Assembly: GCA_023300545.1 (NCBI GenBank)
Contig: JALZVT010000012.1
Location: forward strand, 1 to 64,000
From: Pseudomonadales bacterium
GTDB lineage: Bacteria > Pseudomonadota > Gammaproteobacteria > Pseudomonadales > Azotimanducaceae
DNA: 64,000 nt
Direction: 5' to 3'
Shown: positions 43,447 to 52,427 of the stretch, one piece after another
How the letters are laid out: the number at the start of each line of letters is the position of its first letter
How positions within the stretch are numbered: the stretch's first letter is position 1
Notes under the pieces: generated by a model
Seen by the model: only the letters and a program-made list of their open reading frames with translations
Database searches by the model: none
What the model was told of the DNA's origin: nothing
Position numbers and translations under genes: made by a program

Positions 43447-44652
43447 ATGACAGAGAAAGCAGACGCAAAATCCGGTAATTCGGATGGTTATCCGCTGGCG
43501 GGCCTGAAGGTGCTCGATTTTTCTCGTGTGCTGGCAGGCCCGTTTGCAGGACGTATGCTGTCCGACCTTGGGGCTGATGTGGTGAAGATTGAGCCACCAG
43601 ATGGCGATATCACGCGGCTTTGGGGCCATGTGGTGGCCAATATCCCGGGTTATTACCATCAACAGAACGCGGGCAAACGGGACATCTGCATTGATCTGCG
43701 GGCTGAGGGCGCAATAGCTCTGGTCGCAGAACTGGTCGCTGAGGCGGATATTTTGATCGAAAACTATCGGCCGGATGTTATGCCCCGGCTTGGTCTGGGT
43801 TATGACGCCCTGCAGGCGATAAACCCGCGCTTGATCATGCTGTCAATTTCGGGGTTTGGGCAGGGTGGCCCGGAGTCGCATCGCGCCGCCTATGCGCCAA
43901 TTATCCACGCTGAGGCCGGTTTGATGCATCGGCAGGCGGCACGCGGCAATGTGCCCTTGACCGACCTGCCTCTGTCGATCGCTGATACCAATGCGTCACT
44001 GCACGGCCTGGTCGGGCTGCTTTCGGCTGTCATATTGCGGGAGCGAACCGGCCGGGGTCAGCACATCGATATCGCGATGATTGATGCCACTATCGCAACC
44101 GACGACCAGGTGCATTACGCCATCGAAGATTCTGAAGGTCTTGGACCTCTGCCAAACGAAGTTTTTGAAACGGCTGCTGGCACGGTTCTGCTGTCTGCCG
44201 ATTTACGCTACATCTGGCACCTGTTCACCACCAAGCTCGGTGTCAGTGACCCAACCAACAAAGACATGGATTTGGCGACCAAGATTGGTCTGCGTCGAGA
44301 TGCGGCTGCCCAGTTGATGGCAAAACTTGCGACCTGGGACGAGGTTGAGGCAACGATGGCCAAGGTGAATCTGGCCTGGGGCAAAGTGCGGGATCCCGCG
44401 ACGCTCATGGATCAGCCGACCGTTGCAGCTCGGGGAGCGATCACCCAGGTAGACGATCGAGCCGGCGGGACGCGACCCATCACACAGTCGCCGTATCGGT
44501 TTTCCAATGCGGATAGTGGGGTCCGCGGTCCGGCGCCCCATCGGGGTGAACACAATGTTGAGGTACTTGGTCAATGGCTGGGCAAGAGTGAGGCTTTGGT
44601 TGCGCAATTGACGAAGGCGGGGGTCTTGCACGCAGAGGTGTCAGTGGACTAA
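43447..44652 (+). CDS. CaiB/BaiF family CoA transferase (type III)
   Basis: 401 aa from the ATG at 43447, which has GGGGAG 6 bases upstream; an open frame extends far upstream over the DUF2058 gene but is not coding. Family start LKVLDFSRVLAGPFAGRMLSDLGADVVKIE, catalytic Asp in GQHIDIAMIDATIA (about residue 215), and C-terminal PHRGEHNVEVL. It moves CoA between acids; single domain, so works as an interlocked homodimer. No neighbouring gene points to a substrate. Confidence 0.93.
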   Translation: MTEKADAKSGNSDGYPLAGLKVLDFSRVLAGPFAGRMLSDLGADVVKIEPPDGDITRLWGHVVANIPGYYHQQNAGKRDICIDLRAEGAIALVAELVAEADILIENYRPDVMPRLGLGYDALQAINPRLIMLSISGFGQGGPESHRAAYAPIIHAEAGLMHRQAARGNVPLTDLPLSIADTNASLHGLVGLLSAVILRERTGRGQHIDIAMIDATIATDDQVHYAIEDSEGLGPLPNEVFETAAGTVLLSADLRYIWHLFTTKLGVSDPTNKDMDLATKIGLRRDAAAQLMAKLATWDEVEATMAKVNLAWGKVRDPATLMDQPTVAARGAITQVDDRAGGTRPITQSPYRFSNADSGVRGPAPHRGEHNVEVLGQWLGKSEALVAQLTKAGVLHAEVSVD

Positions 44653-44792
44653 AGGCGCCAGTTGGATGTTGTGTGAACTGGCGCACATCTCGGTTGTTGG
44701 CCTCTAGGCATTACACTGGAATATGCGCTAGGTGATTTCTGCAGGAGCTCTCTCGCGCCATACTATTGGCACCTGGTTTAGGTTTGCCCCAG

Positions 44793-45305
44793 ATGACGTT
44801 CAAACTTTGCACATTATTCGCAACACCGCGCACTGGCCGAATGCTGGTCGTATTAACGCTCGCCGCGCTGACGATCGGCAGCCATGCCGAAGGCCAAAAT
44901 GCGGTCTGGCAATTCAATAATATTCCAGACCCCATTCAAGGTGGGTCTATTGCACTCGCTAGTGTCACGGGCGAAAACGTTCAGGTGCTGGTTCGTTGCT
45001 GGCCCCGAACGAAGGAGCTCGACGTGTCTTTCTTGCTGGCGCCGGGTGTGGGTCGATCTGATAGCAACACCGTGGTTGTTGGTTTTGACCGTCGCGACGA
45101 CAGAGAACGGTCATGGCGTGTGAGCCCCAGTGGCCTTGCTTTGGTTGTGCCGTCGGCGCAGCGCAACGCGTTGCTGCAGCGTATGCGTAATGCGGGCAAC
45201 ATGCGTTTGAAGGTCACAACGATGGACGATCTCGATGCGCTCTTGGGTGTGCCGCTGAGCGGCTCTTCCCGCGCTATTCGTTCGGTCCTGAAGGCCTGTA
45301 ACTAA
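44793..45305 (+). CDS. Small exported protein of unknown function
   Basis: 170 aa from the ATG at 44793 (a TTG at 44766 is an alternative). Residues about 14-33 form a signal peptide (GRMLVVLTLAALTIGSHA). The mature part is mostly beta (AVWQFNNIPDPIQGGSIALASVTGENVQVLVRCWP) with a WQF-then-RCW arrangement seen in several periplasmic proteins of unknown role, and a C-terminal helix ending in a Cys (two Cys in the mature protein could pair). I do not recognise the family. It stands alone, 140 bases after the CoA transferase and 80 before a VOC gene. Confidence 0.7.
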   Translation: MTFKLCTLFATPRTGRMLVVLTLAALTIGSHAEGQNAVWQFNNIPDPIQGGSIALASVTGENVQVLVRCWPRTKELDVSFLLAPGVGRSDSNTVVVGFDRRDDRERSWRVSPSGLALVVPSAQRNALLQRMRNAGNMRLKVTTMDDLDALLGVPLSGSSRAIRSVLKACN

Positions 45306-45385
45306 TTCCGCTACCGCGGCTCTGATCTGTTTCGGGTTCCATTTGCGCTAAACTGTGGGGCTTGATAACCGGGGAGAATCTAGTA

Positions 45386-45934
45386 GTGACTGCAAACTCG
45401 CTCGACAAGCCCACCGACCGCACGGTGTTTCAAAACGCCTGGGTCGTCGACGATCTTGAAGCGGCTGCCATGCAGTGGGTGAATGAGCTGGGCATTGGTC
45501 CGTTTTTCATCACGGAATATACCGACCAGTTCAGCGATGTGACTTATCGCGGCGCGCCCAGCGAACTCACCATGAATGTAGCGCTTGCTCAGGCAGGTCC
45601 CGTGCAAATTGAGTTGATTCAACCGACAACAGCATCCCCCTGTGCGTATCGTGACAGTGTGGCTCCGGGTGCGACGGGCTTTCATCATATGTGTGTCTGG
45701 ACCAAAGACATTGAGGCGGACTCCGCCTATTTTGAATCCTTGGGCTACGCCTGTGCCAACAAGGGTAATGCTGGCTCCGCCTGGTTTGCGTATTACGACA
45801 CCCGGCCTCTGTTGGGTTGCATGCTGGAAGTGGTTGAGCACGGGCCGGCGATTGAAGGTCTGTTCAAGGCGATTGCTGACTCGGCAGTAGACTGGGACGG
45901 CATGAAGCCACTGCGCACGCTCGCTGACCTCTAA
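45386..45934 (+). CDS. VOC-family protein
   Basis: 182 aa from the GTG at 45386, which has GGGGAG 9 bases upstream; a TTG at 45362 would place the ribosome site inside the gene. Pattern TVFQNAWVVDDLEAAAMQWVNELGIGPFF, then TGFHHMCVWTKDIEADSAYFESLGY and MLEVVEH, typical of vicinal-oxygen-chelate proteins, with His and Glu able to bind metal. It resembles the VOC protein at 23329 in general layout. It precedes the DUF35/thiolase pair by 223 bases, so a common pathway is possible but not shown. Confidence 0.87.
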   Translation: MTANSLDKPTDRTVFQNAWVVDDLEAAAMQWVNELGIGPFFITEYTDQFSDVTYRGAPSELTMNVALAQAGPVQIELIQPTTASPCAYRDSVAPGATGFHHMCVWTKDIEADSAYFESLGYACANKGNAGSAWFAYYDTRPLLGCMLEVVEHGPAIEGLFKAIADSAVDWDGMKPLRTLADL

Positions 45935-46157
45935 GAAGAGGCTGTTTAGCTCGACTCTGCTAGGCATATTTGCTTCCTCAGATATGCGTTCTAACTCGTT
46001 GAAAATCAAAAGCTAGCTGGCTTGTCGCTGTTCGAGCGAGCCAATTTTGAGCCTGTCCTGAGCGCAACTCTCTACTTGGCTGTGGAGCCCAGAGGGGGCT
46101 TTGTCGTATTGTGGGGGTTGGAGTTTTTTTGATGCGTGCAGCGCCAGGAGTTCAGAC

Positions 46158-46574
46158 GTGGCTTACGAATTACCGATCCCGACCCAAGGGACACATACTC
46201 GGCCTTTTTGGGAGGGCACCAAAGCGGGCAAGCTGATGTTGCCCCGCTGCGAGGATTGCAATCGTACCCACTGGTACCCGCGCTACATCTGCCCGCACTG
46301 TCAGTCGATGAACCTGGGCTGGATGGAGGCGAGTGGTGAGGGGTTTATCCACACCTATGCCGTTCAGCATCTGGTGTTTGGTAAATGGGCCAAAGAGGCG
46401 CCCTATGTCACGGCGTACATCGACCTGAAGGAAGGTGATCGAATGCTTACGGTGCTGCGCGGCGTTGATCCGTTAAGCCCCGAGGACATAAAAATAGGTG
46501 CACCGGTGCGTGTTGAATTTGAAGTCGCCAGCGAGGATACACATATCCCGTTTTGGCGCGTGGTGGAGGTGTAG
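46158..46574 (+). CDS. Zn-ribbon OB-fold protein (DUF35)
   Basis: 138 aa from the GTG at 46158 (AGGAG 8 bases upstream). The rubredoxin-like zinc ribbon has four Cys in RCEDCNRTHWYPRYICPHC; the OB fold follows with GEGFIHTYAVQH and VTAYIDLKEGDRMLTVL, closing VRVEFEVASED. DUF35 proteins bind thiolase-like partners and channel acyl-CoA substrate, as in the ChsH2-Ltp2 steroid aldolase and archaeal HMG-CoA synthase complexes. Two bases separate it from the thiolase-like gene, so they are surely coexpressed and likely form a complex. Confidence 0.92.
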   Translation: MAYELPIPTQGTHTRPFWEGTKAGKLMLPRCEDCNRTHWYPRYICPHCQSMNLGWMEASGEGFIHTYAVQHLVFGKWAKEAPYVTAYIDLKEGDRMLTVLRGVDPLSPEDIKIGAPVRVEFEVASEDTHIPFWRVVEV

Positions 46575-46576
46575 TT

Positions 46577-47794
46577 ATGCCCGGACAACTTTATAAATCA
46601 GCAGCGATCGTCGGCGCCGCTGAAGCCAACAACATTGGGTTTTTGGATGAGCCGGTTACTGCTCTGCAATTGCACATCGAGGCGATCAAAAACGTCTGCG
46701 ATCAAACCGGGATTCCGATTAATCGGATCGAAGGTGTGTTCTCAACCGGCTGGTCACCCGAACTGTGCGAACACCTCGGCATTACGCCCAAGTACATCGA
46801 CACTACTGCAGTGGGTGGTTCTTCGTTTGAGTTGCACGTGCATCATGCGATGGCAGCCATTCACGCAGGCATCATTGATGTGGCGTTGATTACTCATGGC
46901 GAAAATGGCCACTCGGCGCGCAAGATTGGCGGTCGAGGACCCAGTAACTACGGTATGGGCGGTGGCGGTGTGACGGCACCGGGTACCGAGATGACCATGG
47001 CCTACGGTCTGGGCGGCGCGCCGTCGAACTACGCGCACACCATGGTGCGTCACATGCATCGTTATGGCACCACCTCGGAAGACTATGCCCACATTGCGAA
47101 GGTCTCGCGTGACTGGGCAACGCTAAACCCGCGGGCGGCGATGTATTCGAAAGAAAAACATCCGTTTGGTGGTCCGATTACCGTTGAGCAAGTGCAAGAC
47201 TCACGGCTGATTGCCTGGCCATTGACCATACTGCATTGCTGCATGGTGGCGGATCACGGCGGAGCAGTGCTTGTGACCAGCCCCAAAGTAGCCGCCAGTC
47301 TAAACACCAAGCCCGTCTGGATTGCAGGTGCGGGTGAGAGCATGGCGCACTGGAACATGCTGGAAATGGACGACTTTACGGCGACCTCAGCAGCCACCTC
47401 GGCACAGACGGCCTATAGCATGGCCGGTATGGGACCTGCGGATATGGAAATGGCGTTGGTCTACGACTCCTTCACGATTACGGCTGCGATTACGGCCGAA
47501 ATGCTGGGGCTTGCGAAGCGCGGTGAAGGGCACTTGCTGTGGAAAGATGGCCGCGCGGCTCCCGGTGGATCATTCCCAATCAATACCAACGGTGGCGGGC
47601 TGTCGTTTAACCACTCGGGTATGTACGGCATGCCGCTATTGATTGAGGCCTATCGGCAGTTATCAGGCACCGCGGAAGATGGGGTGAATGGCGACAAAGG
47701 CAAACAAACCTCGGCCCGCACCTGCGTCGTAAACGGTACCGGGGGAACCTTGTCGACGACAGGAACCCTGGTGTTGGTGGCGGATGACGATTGA
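46577..47794 (+). CDS. Thiolase-like protein lacking the nucleophilic Cys (Ltp2/SCP-x type)
   Basis: 405 aa from the ATG at 46577. Thiolase fold, with VGGSSFELHVHHAMAAI at residues 79-95, where active thiolases have a Cys and this has S82; the later His motif reads NTNGGGLSFNHSGMYGMP and the last one ARTCVVNGTGGTLS. Loss of the nucleophile with retention of the other motifs is typical of DUF35-associated members such as the Ltp2 retro-aldolase of steroid side-chain breakdown. It likely cleaves or joins an acyl-CoA carbon-carbon bond together with the DUF35 protein. Aldolase versus other chemistry is inferred. Confidence 0.88.
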   Translation: MPGQLYKSAAIVGAAEANNIGFLDEPVTALQLHIEAIKNVCDQTGIPINRIEGVFSTGWSPELCEHLGITPKYIDTTAVGGSSFELHVHHAMAAIHAGIIDVALITHGENGHSARKIGGRGPSNYGMGGGGVTAPGTEMTMAYGLGGAPSNYAHTMVRHMHRYGTTSEDYAHIAKVSRDWATLNPRAAMYSKEKHPFGGPITVEQVQDSRLIAWPLTILHCCMVADHGGAVLVTSPKVAASLNTKPVWIAGAGESMAHWNMLEMDDFTATSAATSAQTAYSMAGMGPADMEMALVYDSFTITAAITAEMLGLAKRGEGHLLWKDGRAAPGGSFPINTNGGGLSFNHSGMYGMPLLIEAYRQLSGTAEDGVNGDKGKQTSARTCVVNGTGGTLSTTGTLVLVADDD

Positions 47795-47839
47795 GCCTAA
47801 TCGGTGGGGTTGACGGCTAGAGCATTTGATAGCCTGCTG

Positions 47840-49291
47840 CTATTGGAAGCCGATTGTCGGTTCGCTAGTGAAGTCGACAATCACCGGCGAGGTGCCACCA
47901 AAGGTATCGCGAATCACGACGGTCAGAGTGGTTCCCTGTTCCGGGATGATTCGTTCCGGTCCGAAAATAGTAGCCTGATTTGTGGTTTCGAGAATGACCA
48001 AGTCGAAGTCACCAGATACTACAGATAGAGCGGTGTAGCCGCCCATTGGGAGCACGTTTGGCACGCTGCTCTCTAATGATTCTCCCGGGCGAAGCAGGTA
48101 CACCGCAAGGGAACCGATATCTGTGGCTCCATTGAACAGCCTTACGGGCACGCCGGCTGAAATGTCGCGCGTACTCTCGCTGGCAATTGCTGAGCCAATG
48201 TTCAGGTTGTTGTTGTCGTCAGGGTTTGAACCCTCACCACCCACATACAGTGTGCGCCGGACGCCGCCGGGCAGTAACGTGTCGGTGGTGGTTAGCAGTA
48301 CGTTCGCCGTGTTGCCAGCTGAGGTGACGACGAGCGTGGCGGTTTGGGCGGGTACTACAACTTCGGCAGAGCGGCCGGTGAATTCGACCCCAGCGATTAA
48401 CGGTGTACCGGTTGCGGCATCAAGGTAAAGATCTACAGCATTTTCGTCAGCGACGGCGTTGTGCAGTCGAATGGAGCTTGGTTGATTGGTGTTTGCCAGA
48501 TCTAGCGGGATCGAGCCAAAGCGTAGCAACTGCACACTGTCCTGTGGGCTGTTGGACGGGCCGAAGTAATTGGTTGCAATAATCATGTCTCGAGTGGTGC
48601 GTGCGAAGGGGGTTTCGCCCGTATCGAACAGTAAGTCTGTAGTGTTGCCAGCTGGGTAGGCGCGTAACTGAGCGGTTGGGTTTTCAGTGATGTCGAACAG
48701 GGGTGAATTGGCACCATATTCCACGGTTGCTAATGGGGTTGCGGTGGCGATGTCTGCGCCGTTTTCGGTGAAGTAAAAATCGATGGGGCCAACGCCGACG
48801 GCGGCGTGGACAAACTGGATTTGCGGGTCGGTATCTGCGGTCGCATCATCAAGTCCGATTAGAAATTCTGCGTTATCCACACGCAGTAAGGTGGCATCAG
48901 CCAGTTCGCCAATCATGATGAAGCTGAACTCGTCACCGTCGCTTAGAGGAAAGTCGGTTTCTTCATACAGGGTTATTCGCTGACCCTGGCCGTCGATGTA
49001 GCTGAAATTGAATTGGAAGTCACCAATCACAAAGTTGTTGCGGGCAGAGCCTTCGCCGAAATCAAGAAACTGCGTGAAGGCGGTACTGTTGTCGCCGCTA
49101 TGAAACATTTGCAGTTGCGGACCATCAGGAATGATATTGATAAAGCGCATCTGCGCAACACGAGCATCCTGCCCGGTATCGCTGAGACTATCGTTGTCAC
49201 CGTTGCCGCCACCACCACCGCAGGCAACTAGTAGAGTGAGTATTGCGGCTAGTCCGAAATAGGTTTTCATCAGGCGACTTGTGCTGTTCAA
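47840..49291 (-). CDS. DUF4397 lipoprotein (second of pair)
   Basis: 483 aa with a lipoprotein signal ending in LVAC (about residue 24), then a Gly/Asp-rich linker and repeated DUF4397 modules with recurring patterns such as RFINIIPDGPQL, QFVHAAVGVGPIDFYFTENG, IRLHNAVADENAVDLYL and VRLFNGATDIGSLAVYLL, roughly 110 residues apart. Envelope-anchored with unknown role. The TTG start at 49291 overlaps the upstream gene's stop (TTGA); an ATG at 49270 is also possible. Confidence 0.85.
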   Translation of the reverse strand: MNSTSRLMKTYFGLAAILTLLVACGGGGGNGDNDSLSDTGQDARVAQMRFINIIPDGPQLQMFHSGDNSTAFTQFLDFGEGSARNNFVIGDFQFNFSYIDGQGQRITLYEETDFPLSDGDEFSFIMIGELADATLLRVDNAEFLIGLDDATADTDPQIQFVHAAVGVGPIDFYFTENGADIATATPLATVEYGANSPLFDITENPTAQLRAYPAGNTTDLLFDTGETPFARTTRDMIIATNYFGPSNSPQDSVQLLRFGSIPLDLANTNQPSSIRLHNAVADENAVDLYLDAATGTPLIAGVEFTGRSAEVVVPAQTATLVVTSAGNTANVLLTTTDTLLPGGVRRTLYVGGEGSNPDDNNNLNIGSAIASESTRDISAGVPVRLFNGATDIGSLAVYLLRPGESLESSVPNVLPMGGYTALSVVSGDFDLVILETTNQATIFGPERIIPEQGTTLTVVIRDTFGGTSPVIVDFTSEPTIGFQ

Positions 49292-50679
49292 GGCTGTTCC
49301 CCAAGGATAATGCGTGGCGGTAATCCGCCGGTGTCTGCGTCGGTAATCAGGATGGTGCGGATGTCGCCATTCTCGAGCGTCAGAGGTACTGGGTCGGCGA
49401 ATACTGTGTTCACGCCATTTTGAGTGACAACAACGTCATAAGTTCCGGCCTGAACCTCGCGCGTGGCATTGGCCAGAAGTGTCAGATCGGCAATCGTAGC
49501 CACTGACGTTTCTGTGGTTTCGTCAGCTGCTAACAGGTAAACGTCGATCCGACCGCTACTAACAGTGCCCTGCAGGACGTTGATTTGGGCTGCGGTGCTA
49601 ATGGGTCGCAGGGGTTCAATTGTCAGGCGGCCCGCTGTGGTGCCATTGGTAACACTGCCGGCAACGAGCAGGGTGCGCTGTTCACCAGCAACCAACAGCT
49701 GAGAGTCGGCATAAAACTGGGTACCGGGGTCTGTCTGCATATTGACCTGTAAATCTGCGCTTCCGGCGCTGAACAACTGTGGTGCTGTAAAGCTGTTCGA
49801 AGGTATGTCATTGGTTTCTGTGGTGTTGCCGTTGACCACAACGGCTGTGTCTGCTGCAGCAACGTCGGCGATAGCGTTGGCGATGCGCAGCGAAACAGGT
49901 AACTGCTCGTTGCTGAAACCCGTCGATAAGGTGCCGTTTATGTTCGCTACTCTGACGGCACTATCGCCAGGACCAAAATAGGGTCTAACGTGGAATATCA
50001 ATCGACTGCCGTTGGCTAGCTCGAAGCTGCCGGAGTCGTATATCACGTCGCTGCTACCTGGCGCTGTGAGTCGAATTCGACGAGGACCGGAATCTGTTGA
50101 GATAAGTTCTGAAACGGCGTTGTTGGCAACGCTTGTGGTCGGGGTGCCTAGATCCGCGTCGTCTGGTGTGAGGTGAAAGTCGACGCTGCCGGCGTTGCCA
50201 GTGTTGATGACGTGGAATTCTGTGGTGCCAGTCGGAATATTCGGGTTGGGGGCGGTGAATTCGAAGATAACAGGCGCTGCGATGCTGCCGGTAACCACCA
50301 CCGTGGTTTGTTCCTGCTCTTGAACCTCAGTGCGGAAATCGTCGACGAGGGTTGTGAACGTCGTGTCTAGTGCGATAAAGCTAACATCGACATCAAAGCG
50401 CCCGTCAACGGTTTGGCTGAAGCCGCTCATTTGGCCAAAACGCAGACTAGCAAAAGTGCTGTTTTCTAGCGTGAAATTCAGTACCGGGCTGTCGGCTATG
50501 GCATTGAACATACGCACGCTGCCCAGATCATCCTGGGTGATGGATTGATTGCTACCGCCACCGCATGCGGTTAGCGCGAATAGAGTCATCAGTAGCGTCA
50601 GAGGGGCGCTCAGCAAGCCTGTCAGCGTTGAAGTTCGCCCTGAATCAGTGCGAGGGCGAGGGCATATGTGCTTGGCCAA
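49288..50679 (-). CDS. DUF4397 lipoprotein (first of pair)
   Basis: 463 aa lipoprotein (LTAC lipobox at about residue 39) with the same repeated modules as its neighbour: VRMFNAIADSPVLNFTL, EFHVINTGNAGSVDFHLT, SLRIANAIADVAAADTAVVV and INVLQGTVSSGRIDVYLLA. The two genes are paralogues in one transcript. TTG start at 50679 has AGGAG 7 bases upstream. A possible structured leader lies at 50779-50841. Role unknown; DUF4397 modules may bind at the cell surface. Confidence 0.85.
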   Translation of the reverse strand: MAKHICPRPRTDSGRTSTLTGLLSAPLTLLMTLFALTACGGGSNQSITQDDLGSVRMFNAIADSPVLNFTLENSTFASLRFGQMSGFSQTVDGRFDVDVSFIALDTTFTTLVDDFRTEVQEQEQTTVVVTGSIAAPVIFEFTAPNPNIPTGTTEFHVINTGNAGSVDFHLTPDDADLGTPTTSVANNAVSELISTDSGPRRIRLTAPGSSDVIYDSGSFELANGSRLIFHVRPYFGPGDSAVRVANINGTLSTGFSNEQLPVSLRIANAIADVAAADTAVVVNGNTTETNDIPSNSFTAPQLFSAGSADLQVNMQTDPGTQFYADSQLLVAGEQRTLLVAGSVTNGTTAGRLTIEPLRPISTAAQINVLQGTVSSGRIDVYLLAADETTETSVATIADLTLLANATREVQAGTYDVVVTQNGVNTVFADPVPLTLENGDIRTILITDADTGGLPPRIILGEQP

Positions 50680-50778
50680 GTGACGGCTCCTGTCTGGGGG
50701 TGCGCAATTCTAACGGGTCAGTGGCGTTACGCCCACACCGGTGTCGAACTGCTTGTATGACAAATAATTGATCCCGAA

Positions 50779-50841
50779 GGGCGGTATAGCATTTCATTAC
50801 TGAACAGGCTATTAACCCTTGTCAGGGTCTCAATACCGCCC
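50779..50841 (-). ncRNA. Candidate three-way-junction RNA in the leader of the DUF4397 pair
   Basis: Minus-strand RNA can fold as P1 GGGCGGTAT with ATACCGCCC (9 bp, ends 50833-50841 and 50779-50787), P2 ACCCT-GACA-AGGGT (50815-50828) and P3 AGC...TTCA-GTAA-TGAA..GCT (50788-50810, GNRA-type loop). All three stems are perfect. It begins 10 bases after the FAD oxidoreductase stop and ends 99 bases before the DUF4397 start. It may be a leader regulator or a 3' end structure of the upstream gene. No known class recognised. Confidence 0.45.
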
Positions 50842-50850
50842 CTTGCAAAG

Positions 50851-52398
50851 CTACGGGGCCAAAGATTGTTGCACCAACGCATAAGCCTCCGCGCGGTTCA
50901 AACCGGGTTGGCGGCGGGCTGCAGCGTTGCGTTTGCGACCACGTAGCATGTATCGAAATAGGGTGCGTTTGACCGCGGGCTCTTGCAGGAAGGCGCCGGG
51001 TACTTCAAGTAGATTAATGGTGCGATTCAGGCCACGCATAACGTGCAGCTCTTTGGCCGCGGCTGCGGTCAGCGCATCGCCAAATGCCATGCCAAACCAG
51101 GCTTTGAGTGACTTGGGCTTATCGAGGGCTTGGCCCGCCATCTCTGCCTGAGCGCGGGCGATACCCCGGCGGTCTTCGGCTAGGCTTGCCTTGAATATGG
51201 GCCGTAGCTCGTCTTCTGAGCGTTGGGCAAAGAGTCGTGCCCGGGCAATGGGGTTGGCTTCGTCGTCGAGAACATCAGCCAAAATATGGGCATGCAGGGT
51301 GCCAGTGCTGCACCCTCTGCCGTACAGCGGGTTGGTGCGAATGGCGCTATCGCCCACGGCGAAAAAGTTGGTCGCTAACGGTTCATTGTCGGAGACATAG
51401 TGGCGCCAGACCGAGTGGATGGCGCCAATGCCAAACGATGGCGTAGTGGCGGTGGCGCGCTCATTACCGATCCAGGCCTCCAGTCCGGGTACTGATTTAC
51501 ACAGAGAGTCGAAGGTGGCGCCGTTGCGAATAGCCTCTTTGAGCCCGGTTTCAGCGGTGGGTAGGCACAGAATGAATGCAAAGTGGCCATGGTCGCCTGG
51601 AAAGACGCCGTATTTAAGAAAGCCTAGATCTCCGGCGCCAGGCTTGTTGGGGTCCCGGGGTGGTTCGTTCATGCCGGGGTTCAGCTTGTAGTGGCGCGTG
51701 TAGTAGACAATCTCGGCATCATCGTTTTCTTCGGGAACCGTGATGCCCAATTGCGCCAACCAGCGCGGGAACTTGCTGGCGCGGCCACTGGCATCCACCA
51801 CTATGTCTGCTTCAAACGGGGTGTCTTTGTCGCGCAGTAACCCGGTGATGTTAATGGGCTGACCGGGCCGCCTGTCCAAAGCTCCTTTAGCGCCGGTTTG
51901 CAAGCCAATGACGCGTTGGCGATTGAGCAGGGTCACGTTGGGTGACTGGGCAACATAACGCCGCAATACGGTCTCAATGGTCGCGCGGCGGCAGAGCAGC
52001 ATCCACAGCCGCTCATCTTCCGATTCGGCAACGTAGGACGCGCGAATATTCTCGGGCAAGCTTTCAGCAAACGTGAAACGTCGTGCTCCCGCGTCGATAA
52101 ATGCTTCTAACAGGTCGGGGTAATTATCTGCGAGCAGGTTGCACATCAAGCCAAGAAACGCGTGGGGGTGGCGAAACTGTGATGCACCGCGGCGTGACCA
52201 GTCAAAAAACGCCCTGTCGGCTCCGCCGTCTGGCGGCGGTAGATCGCGTTCCAGCACGCTTACCCGGTGACCGCGGCGAGACAGCGCCAGTGCGGTGACC
52301 AGGCCGCTGATGCCGGCACCAACGATAGCAACATGTGCCGCATGTGCTGTCGATGGTGGTGCGGACGAAGGGGATTGAATTGAGGTTACTTCTGCCAT
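50851..52398 (-). CDS. FAD-dependent oxidoreductase/monooxygenase
   Basis: 515 aa. Dinucleotide motif VAIVGAGISGL (24-33), then ADIVVDASGRASKFPRWL (GD-like second motif) and FFAVGDSAIRTNPLYGRGCSTG for FAD ribityl binding; the last resembles geranylgeranyl reductase and flavin-dependent halogenase/hydroxylase relatives (PHBH-like fold). No halogenase WxWxIP motif was seen. It should hydroxylate or reduce a lipophilic molecule. Divergent from the methyltransferase at 52428 with only 29 bases between starts, suggesting a common promoter region and pathway. Confidence 0.88.
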   Translation of the reverse strand: MAEVTSIQSPSSAPPSTAHAAHVAIVGAGISGLVTALALSRRGHRVSVLERDLPPPDGGADRAFFDWSRRGASQFRHPHAFLGLMCNLLADNYPDLLEAFIDAGARRFTFAESLPENIRASYVAESEDERLWMLLCRRATIETVLRRYVAQSPNVTLLNRQRVIGLQTGAKGALDRRPGQPINITGLLRDKDTPFEADIVVDASGRASKFPRWLAQLGITVPEENDDAEIVYYTRHYKLNPGMNEPPRDPNKPGAGDLGFLKYGVFPGDHGHFAFILCLPTAETGLKEAIRNGATFDSLCKSVPGLEAWIGNERATATTPSFGIGAIHSVWRHYVSDNEPLATNFFAVGDSAIRTNPLYGRGCSTGTLHAHILADVLDDEANPIARARLFAQRSEDELRPIFKASLAEDRRGIARAQAEMAGQALDKPKSLKAWFGMAFGDALTAAAAKELHVMRGLNRTINLLEVPGAFLQEPAVKRTLFRYMLRGRKRNAAARRQPGLNRAEAYALVQQSLAP

Positions 52399-52427
52399 TG
52401 TGCAACTTTAGCGTGCAATAATGCGGT

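Noticed and set aside
45935-46157. 223-base gap before the DUF35 gene
   Set aside because: A short AGCCC/GGGCT dyad is present but no defined element could be supported.
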